Of a stretch of DNA of 11,906 nt, positions 7,145 to 11,906 are shown in pieces (positions within the stretch are counted from its first letter, which is position 1; every line of letters begins with the position of its first letter). The stretch is from an uncultured Brachyspira sp. (lineage in GTDB: Bacteria; Spirochaetota; Brachyspiria; Brachyspirales; Brachyspiraceae). A model generated the notes under the pieces. That model saw only the letters and a list, made by a program, of their open reading frames with translations, was not told the DNA's origin and searched no databases. The stretch lies in assembly GCF_949287625.1 (NCBI RefSeq), contig NZ_CASEGO010000101.1:1-11906 (forward strand), written 5' to 3'. Made by a program: the position numbers and the translations under genes.

Positions 7145-8149
7145 ATGAAGATTACATTAGACATGTCTATATCAAAACTTCTTGATGCTTTTGACAGGGA
7201 GTTCGGCGTATCGCTTGGAATATATAAAGGGGCTCATAAATCAGATAATATAAAATTATTTGAGATATCAGACCCTAGAAAAAATCAAAAGGCTTTTATA
7301 GTTATTAATAAAGACACAAGCGTAGAAAGTGCCGAAGCTATGTTTAGAAATACATTCGGCATAAGAGTGCAGATTAAAGATAGGAATGGAAATACAGTAA
7401 GTCAGGAAAGTACATTAGGAGGCATTAGAAAGCTAGATAAAGGCTATGTTGATAATGAAAATAATTTATTAGAAGATGATGATTCCTCTAATGATGAAAG
7501 CCAAGAAGAAGAGAGTGGTAAAAAGAAGAAAAAAAAGAAAAAAGCATATTTTCTCAAACCAAAAACGGTAAAACATACAGTAGAAGATAAAATAAAAGAA
7601 ATAGACAAATATTATCTAAACTTTCAAAGGTCTGAAAGATATAAATATATGCTTAATCTATTATCCTGCATAGAAGAGGCTAAACTTGCATACCCTGATT
7701 CTAAAGAATTAACAGATCATATAGAGGATATAAAGTCAAAGTCATTAAATATATCAAATTTAAGTATAAAGAAAAGAAGATTCGTCATATTGGTATTAAT
7801 TATAGTAACAGGAGTATTATCAGTAGTAGGTGTTGGAATATGGGGTTATAATCTTTATCAAAAAATAAAAAAAGACAGAGAAGCAGATAGTATAATCAAA
7901 GAAATAGATAATTTAAGAATGAGAAAAGGCTCTCTTATGGAAAGCGGTAATATATCTGAAGCGAATGCTATAGATGAAAGCATAAACTCAAAATCAGAGC
8001 GTCTTAATAGTATTAAAAATGCAAGCAGTGTATCAATAGCCAATTATTTCTTAATAATAGCATTCTTTATGGCGGTAATAGTGGCTATGTTTATACTAAG
8101 GCTCAATAAATATAATGTAACATCTATACGGTTTGGTAAGAATACATAA
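7145..8149 (+). CDS. Two-TM protein of unknown function with duplicated N-terminal module and lysine run
   Basis: I do not recognise this 334-residue protein. Residues 1-96 look like two related halves: SKLLDAFDREFGVSLGIYKG followed by KLFEI, and AEAMFRNTFGIRVQIKDR followed by TLGGI. This suggests a duplicated small alpha/beta module. An acidic linker (about 108-124) leads to a run of eight lysines (126-133) and a charged helical region (about 144-200). A membrane segment follows at about 212-236. Then comes a charged stretch predicted as a coiled-coil hairpin (240-292) and a second membrane segment at about 299-319. Both ends would thus be cytoplasmic. ATG 7145 is preceded by GAGGG at 7134-7138. 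It lies in the same direction as the HD-GYP gene but is separated from it by 106 bases with a possible terminator, so it may be its own unit. Confidence 0.85.
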   Translation: MKITLDMSISKLLDAFDREFGVSLGIYKGAHKSDNIKLFEISDPRKNQKAFIVINKDTSVESAEAMFRNTFGIRVQIKDRNGNTVSQESTLGGIRKLDKGYVDNENNLLEDDDSSNDESQEEESGKKKKKKKKAYFLKPKTVKHTVEDKIKEIDKYYLNFQRSERYKYMLNLLSCIEEAKLAYPDSKELTDHIEDIKSKSLNISNLSIKKRRFVILVLIIVTGVLSVVGVGIWGYNLYQKIKKDREADSIIKEIDNLRMRKGSLMESGNISEANAIDESINSKSERLNSIKNASSVSIANYFLIIAFFMAVIVAMFILRLNKYNVTSIRFGKNT

Positions 8150-8173
8150 TAATTTTATTACAGCAAAATTATT
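8148..8173 (+). terminator. A/U-only hairpin after the two-TM gene
   Basis: AATAATTTT (8148-8156) and AAAATTATT (8165-8173) are perfect complements around the loop ATTACAGC, followed by TTACTTG. The arms begin inside the stop codon. With no G-C pair and only a weak T-tract, termination would be inefficient. Confidence 0.4.
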
Positions 8174-8255
8174 TTACTTGATAATATATCACTATATGAT
8201 ATTATATAGTTTAATTATGATAATTTTTATATATTATATATAGAGAGGATTTTAA

Positions 8256-9395
8256 ATGGCAAAAATTATTATACCGTTAAATGAAGTAAAAGAGGGAATG
8301 AAAGTAGCCAGTAATATATATAATAGTGACGATAAAAGAATAGTAGATATTGGTACTGTAATTACAAAAGATATTATAGAAACTTTAAAAAGAAACTCTA
8401 TTACAACAGTTAGCGTAATGGAGCTTTTAGACCTTAAAAAAGAGAATACTGTTAATACGGCAGGAGACGGTAAAAAAGCTGTTGTAAGAGGTTTAATTGA
8501 AGAAAACGGTAAAAAAATATTAAAAATAGATAGTGAAGAAGTTGCCAAAAAAAAGGAAATGACTATAGAAAAAACTAAATCATTATATGAAACTGCCAAA
8601 CAAGGAGGCGGTATAGATTTTGATTCTATGAAAAAAGAAGTTAATAATATGCTTTCTTCTATAGTAGAAAATAAAGAAGCACATTCTTATCTCTCTATGC
8701 TAAAAAGAAAAGATGAAACAATGTATAAACATGCAGTTGATGTTGCTACTTTAGCTGCTATTACAGCTGGGGAATTAAATTTAACTAAAGTAGATATGGC
8801 TAATATTATGCTTGGTGCTTTGGTTCATGATATAGGGAAGGTTCTTATTCAGGAGAGTTTGCTTACAAAGGTAAATCTCACTAAAGATGAAGAAGCTATA
8901 TTGAAAAAACACCCTACACAAGGCTATAAACTTGTAAAAAGAGACAATTTAGATGACAATATAGCAGATATTGTACTAGAACATCATGAAAAGTATGACG
9001 GAAGCGGTTATCCTTTTCAAAAAGATAATAAGGATATAAGCCTTTACAGTAAAATAGTTGCTGTATGCAATACTTTTAATAATCTTATAACTAAAGGAGA
9101 GCATGGAGTGCCTTATACCCCTGATAAAGCTGTGAAGGTTATAATATCGCTTGCTAAAAAAGATTTTGACAGTGATGTTGTGAAGGCATTTCAAAAGGCT
9201 ATAGGTTTTTATCCTAATAATACAAGAGTTAAATTATCAAATGGTTCTATAGCTAGGGTAATAGAGCAAAATCCTAATCTTCCTTTGAGACCTGTTCTTT
9301 CTATAGTAAAACACCTTGATGGTACAGTTAGCGACGGTATGGAAATTGTTGATTTATCTGCTTCTAGTGATTTATTTATTAAGGAAATTATGTAA
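8256..9395 (+). CDS. HD-GYP domain protein (cyclic-di-GMP phosphodiesterase type)
   Basis: A 379-residue cytoplasmic protein. Residues 1-55 match the N-terminal element common in HD-GYP proteins (IPLNEVKEGMKVASNIY ... GTVITKDIIETLKR). The HD-GYP core runs from about 145 to 320: His159 (KHAVDVATLA), HDIGK at 191-195, His219, HHEKYDGSGYP at 243-253. A C-terminal segment (YPNNTRVKLSNG ... LRPVLSIV) is also usual for the family. Such proteins hydrolyse cyclic di-GMP with a bi- or trinuclear metal centre. One deviation: the motif normally reading (A)DVFDAL is CNTFNNL (271-277), so the metal-binding Asp appears to be Asn272. AGAGGA at 8244-8249 places the start at ATG 8256. Whether it is active, weakened or acts as a cyclic-di-GMP receptor cannot be told here. 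Confidence 0.92.
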   Translation: MAKIIIPLNEVKEGMKVASNIYNSDDKRIVDIGTVITKDIIETLKRNSITTVSVMELLDLKKENTVNTAGDGKKAVVRGLIEENGKKILKIDSEEVAKKKEMTIEKTKSLYETAKQGGGIDFDSMKKEVNNMLSSIVENKEAHSYLSMLKRKDETMYKHAVDVATLAAITAGELNLTKVDMANIMLGALVHDIGKVLIQESLLTKVNLTKDEEAILKKHPTQGYKLVKRDNLDDNIADIVLEHHEKYDGSGYPFQKDNKDISLYSKIVAVCNTFNNLITKGEHGVPYTPDKAVKVIISLAKKDFDSDVVKAFQKAIGFYPNNTRVKLSNGSIARVIEQNPNLPLRPVLSIVKHLDGTVSDGMEIVDLSASSDLFIKEIM

Positions 9396-9404
9396 AATAC
9401 TTAT

Positions 9405-9737
9405 TTAATATTTTAATTTTTGTTTTTTACTTAATAGTCTTACCAAATATTTTAATTCATATTTTGAGTAGAAATCTTTAACCATAGTAACTCCTCTTTT
9501 ATTAAAGAAAGAGAAGTAATGATATTTTTCTAAAGTCTCTAAAAGCCTGCTGAAATGATCTTTTTCTAGTTTAAAAGCTTTTGAAACCTCCTCCAAAGAG
9601 TATAATTTATTATCATCTTTGAAGTATTTATTTATAAATTTGTTCGATTTTATCGTTACAGCAATATTATTAATAATGATTTTTATTATGAAAGTTATAA
9701 TAAACAATATTAATAAATATTGTACTATTTTAGGCAT
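9405..9737 (-). CDS. Small single-TM protein, unknown function
   Basis: A 110-residue protein with one N-terminal membrane segment (about residues 5-26). A short linker leads to a basic cytoplasmic part whose helix pattern (YSLEEVSKAFKLEKDHFSRLLETLEKY split by a short turn, then FFNKRG) faintly resembles a winged-helix fold; this is weak. The start ATG at 9737 lies two bases after the cheX stop in TAATAATG with no separate ribosome site, so it is probably translated by coupling to cheX. It ends nine bases from the convergent HD-GYP gene. I do not recognise the family; the tight link suggests a role with the chemotaxis phosphatase. Confidence 0.75.
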   Translation of the reverse strand: MPKIVQYLLILFIITFIIKIIINNIAVTIKSNKFINKYFKDDNKLYSLEEVSKAFKLEKDHFSRLLETLEKYHYFSFFNKRGVTMVKDFYSKYELKYLVRLLSKKQKLKY

Positions 9738-9739
9738 TA

Positions 9740-10213
9740 TTAACTAGCTTGATTAAACAAGATTAAGTTCATAAATATTTCGCCTAGTTCGGTTTTATAG
9801 TTTATGGATAATATTTTGTCATTTTCTTTTTCAAGCATAGACATTTGTTCACTCATAAGTATAGCAGGCGGAGTCATATCTAAATCTATATGTTTTGTAG
9901 AGAGATCATTAATAGCACTTCCAGCAACCATATTAACAAATTCTTTAATTGTTGCGATGAATATATCATCTATTGAAGTTATAGCTTCCATATTAAGAGC
10001 AGAAGCCAATTTAAAAGCAGTAGCTTTGCTCATATTAAACATAAGTCTTCCGCTTAAATCTCCAGTAATTCCTACAAAAACTATAACACCTCCCACATGA
10101 TTGGCATTTCTGTATATTCTAACATCGCCTTTTCCAACTTTAGAATTAAAATAGCTTTTTAATATAATTACTGTACCTTTACTGAAGGCATTTACTACAT
10201 CTAAGTCAAACAT
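9740..10213 (-). CDS. cheX: CheX-type chemotaxis phosphatase
   Basis: A 157-residue cytoplasmic protein of the CheC/CheX/FliY phosphatase family, which dephosphorylates CheY-P. The signature ATIKEFVNMVAGSAINDLS (residues 87-105) carries the catalytic pair Glu91 and Asn94 (E-x2-N). Strand and helix elements VVFVG-type (GVIVFVGITGDLSGRLMFNM) and MTPPAIL follow the CheX pattern, and only one E-x2-N motif is present, as in CheX rather than CheC. The start at ATG 10213 has a weak GGTG site and a leader of about 55 bases from the promoter at 10276-10303. The small membrane protein gene downstream is translationally coupled. CheX is the usual CheY-P phosphatase of spirochaetes. No cheA or cheY adjoins it here, so it stands outside a chemotaxis operon. 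Confidence 0.85.
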   Translation of the reverse strand: MFDLDVVNAFSKGTVIILKSYFNSKVGKGDVRIYRNANHVGGVIVFVGITGDLSGRLMFNMSKATAFKLASALNMEAITSIDDIFIATIKEFVNMVAGSAINDLSTKHIDLDMTPPAILMSEQMSMLEKENDKILSINYKTELGEIFMNLILFNQAS

Positions 10214-10275
10214 ATTTATAACACCATATAATTTTATTTTTATTTATTATCGGAAATGAGTATCATATTTTTAAC

Positions 10276-10303
10276 AGTATACATCTGCTGTGTAAATTAT
10301 CAA
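10276..10303 (-). promoter_or_regulatory. Promoter of the cheX operon
   Basis: On the minus strand TTGATA (10303-10298), a 16-base spacer and TATACT (10281-10276) are one mismatch each from consensus and predict a start near 10269. Confidence 0.6.
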
Positions 10304-10349
10304 GACAAAAATATAATTATTTTACTATAAATAATATATTATATAAATC

Positions 10350-10378
10350 TTGACTACAAATAAAAAGAATGATATCAT
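10350..10378 (+). promoter_or_regulatory. Promoter of the SLBB/acidic protein genes
   Basis: TTGACT (10350-10355), a 17-base spacer and TATCAT (10373-10378) predict a start near 10385, about 25 bases before ATG 10410. It is divergent from the cheX promoter. Confidence 0.55.
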
Positions 10379-10409
10379 TAAATAAAATTATATAAAAACC
10401 GATAATCTC

Positions 10410-10721
10410 ATGAGAGATAGAATACTTTGTTTATCTTTTATATTATTAATATTTTTATTTGGTATTTTTATAGATATTTTTCATAAAGATACTGATGATA
10501 AATTAATAAGTATTACAGTAAAAGGAGCTGTTGTTAATCAAGGTGTATATTTTTGCAGATATGGTGTTTCAGTAGCTGAAGTCTTAGAACTCTGCGGCGG
10601 AATGACAGAGCTTGGTTATTTACCGTTAGGATTTGATTATAATACACCTATTACAAATGATACTGCAATCAATATACAAAAAAGGTATTCAACTATAAGA
10701 AAAAATTATGAAGAGAATTGA
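10410..10721 (+). CDS. Membrane-anchored SLBB-domain protein
   Basis: A 103-residue protein with an N-terminal membrane anchor (about residues 5-24) and one SLBB-like beta-grasp domain (about 33-92). The pattern ITVKGAVVNQGVY, then VAEVLELCGGMT, then a hydrophilic turn (TNDTAINI) fits the SLBB repeats of polysaccharide-export and ComEA-type proteins. No helix-hairpin-helix DNA-binding part follows, so it is not a whole ComEA. The start is the only usable ATG, but no ribosome site precedes it. The TGA stop at 10719-10721 lies in the same frame as the acidic ORF that begins six bases later. The two are certainly neighbours in one transcript and may be a split single protein. The ligand is unknown. 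Confidence 0.72.
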   Translation: MRDRILCLSFILLIFLFGIFIDIFHKDTDDKLISITVKGAVVNQGVYFCRYGVSVAEVLELCGGMTELGYLPLGFDYNTPITNDTAINIQKRYSTIRKNYEEN

Positions 10722-10724
10722 ATA

Positions 10725-11906
10725 GTGGAAAAAGAGTTCGCTAGTATTTTTGAGGATAATAAAGACATCTCGCTCAATGAGTATGATATTAATAAACTTA
10801 TAGAAAGAACTATAGAAATTAAAGAGAATGAATTTCCCATAATATCTATTGGCAATACTGATAAAGACAGCCCAAAAATACATAGTGTAGTAACTTCTAA
10901 AGAATATAATAAAGATGTAGAAGAATTTAATGATGCTAAGGCAAAAGCAGATGATGATAAGTTAGATTCTTCAAGTAATGCATATACAGATGAAGAAAAT
11001 AAACAATATAAAAATTTAGAAGAAAGTTTAAGTTTGTCTGAAAATGATTTAGAGGCGGCAGATCATATTACAGATTCTGAATTGGATATGTCCTCTCTTT
11101 TTCAAAATGCATCAAGTAATCCTGAAGCAAATGATGATAAAAAAGATAATGACAATAAAAAAGAAGAAGATTTATTAAATGACCAAAATTATATAGTTGA
11201 TAATATATATTCTAAAGAAGAAAATGATATTCATAAAAGTGCCGAAAAAGAATCATTATCAGAAGATGAATTGAATACTATTGAAACTGTTGCAGATTTT
11301 AATTTAGAGGATTCTTTCATAAAAAATGAAAATCCTTTAGATGATGATGAAGAGTCAGAAGATACATCAGATATTTCAGATATAGAGATGAAAGAGTATA
11401 GTGATGAAGAACTTCTTGATATAGATAATATATTGGAAGATGATGAACTTTCTGATACACAGGAAGAAGCTTCTGAAAATCCTTTAGATGATGATGAAGA
11501 GTCAGAAGATACATCAGATATTTCAGATATAGAGATGAAAGAGTATAGTGATGAAGAACTTCTTGATATAAATAATATATTGGAAGATGAAGAGCTTTCT
11601 GATATGCAAGAAGAAGCCTCTGAAAACCCATTAGATAATGAAGAATCATCAGAAGAAACTACTCCTGCAGAAGAAACATCAGATTTGGATATGAAAGAAC
11701 ATACTGATGATGAGTTATTGGATTCTAATAATATACTAGAAGAAGTATCCCTTTCAGAAGAGATATCATCAGAGGAACAATCAGAAGAAAGTACTCCTGC
11801 AGAAGAGACATCAGATTTGGATATGAAAGAATATACTGATGATGAGTTATTGGATTCTAATAATATACTAGAAGAAGAATCCCCTTCAGAAGAAACATCA
11901 TCAGAA
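10725..11906 (+). CDS. Large acidic repeat protein (3' end beyond window)
   Basis: The frame is open for 394 codons from GTG 10725 to the window edge. The chosen GTG follows a weak GAAGAG site (10710-10715); no ATG start lies nearby. Residues 1-60 are mixed (EKEFASIFEDNKDISLNEYD ...) and the rest is dominated by Glu, Asp, Ser and Asn with no membrane segment, hence probably disordered. From 11328 on it consists of tandem repeats, each with the core (E/D)MKE(Y/H)(S/T)D(D/E)ELLD followed by NNIL or DNIL, four times. The same core occurs at the left edge of the window in the sensor protein's tail. The preceding in-frame TGA separates it from the SLBB protein. Function unknown; I would not assign one. 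Confidence 0.75.
   Translation, partial: MEKEFASIFEDNKDISLNEYDINKLIERTIEIKENEFPIISIGNTDKDSPKIHSVVTSKEYNKDVEEFNDAKAKADDDKLDSSSNAYTDEENKQYKNLEESLSLSENDLEAADHITDSELDMSSLFQNASSNPEANDDKKDNDNKKEEDLLNDQNYIVDNIYSKEENDIHKSAEKESLSEDELNTIETVADFNLEDSFIKNENPLDDDEESEDTSDISDIEMKEYSDEELLDIDNILEDDELSDTQEEASENPLDDDEESEDTSDISDIEMKEYSDEELLDINNILEDEELSDMQEEASENPLDNEESSEETTPAEETSDLDMKEHTDDELLDSNNILEEVSLSEEISSEEQSEESTPAEETSDLDMKEYTDDELLDSNNILEEESPSEETSSE
11328..11906 (+). repeat. Tandem repeats of 147 and 132 bases in the acidic protein gene
   Basis: Units of 147 bases (49 codons) begin at 11328 and 11475; their first ~96 bases are identical, with differences only near the end. A diverged third unit begins at 11622. 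It grades into a 132-base (44-codon) repeat with starts at 11649 and 11781, the last cut by the window edge. All units stay in frame. The near-identity including silent sites points to recent duplication. Confidence 0.9.

Noticed and set aside
8191..8210. Inverted repeat ACTATAT-GATATT-ATATAGT upstream of the HD-GYP gene
   Set aside because: Pure A/T-biased arms of 7 bases are expected by chance in such DNA; not enough to call an operator.
11317..11649. Minus-strand ORF with its own internal repeat
   Set aside because: Its repetition only mirrors the 147-base repeats of the plus-strand acidic gene; no start signal or recognisable domain.

Overview
The window is AT-rich (clearly below one third G+C by eye). 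It has short intergenic gaps, A/U-ending codons, a CheX-type chemotaxis phosphatase, an HD-GYP protein and an NtrY-like histidine kinase. Together these suggest a motile spirochaete, most likely Brachyspira. The genus is an inference from composition and gene families; no ribosomal or other phylogenetic marker is present.

Layout. Bases 1-3627, minus strand: two tandem genes, the second cut by the window edge. Each encodes a membrane-anchored extracytoplasmic sensor-like domain followed by a very long acidic, low-complexity cytoplasmic tail, with no recognisable kinase, cyclase or chemotaxis output domain. Bases 3628-4083: an intergenic region holding a G+C-richer block that I read as a minus-strand ~204-nt structured RNA. 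It has a consensus promoter, a U-tract end and a fold very like 6S RNA; a divergent consensus promoter serves the next gene. Bases 4084-6512, plus: a HAD-family phosphatase and an NtrY-like sensor kinase. Bases 6517-6983, minus: tRNA-Leu(CAA) followed 14 nt later by a small receiver-like protein that has lost its phospho-acceptor aspartate. Bases 7145-9395, plus: a two-TM protein of unknown function and an HD-GYP domain protein. Bases 9405-10213, minus: CheX and a small membrane protein, with stop and start codons nearly touching. Bases 10410-11906, plus: a membrane-anchored SLBB-domain protein and, in the same frame after one stop codon, a large acidic repeat protein that runs off the window.

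How the parts relate. Most genes concern signal transduction: sensor-like membrane proteins, a histidine kinase, a degenerate receiver, a CheY-P phosphatase and a cyclic-di-GMP phosphodiesterase-type protein. The most unusual theme is acidic repeat tails. A short motif, (E/D)MKE(Y/H)(S/T)D(D/E)ELLD, occurs in the C-terminal part of the left-edge sensor protein and four times in the right-edge acidic protein. The acidic proteins also carry internal tandem repeats, some almost identical at the DNA level, which implies recent expansion. The second point of interest is the 6S-like RNA and the symmetric divergent promoter pair beside it.
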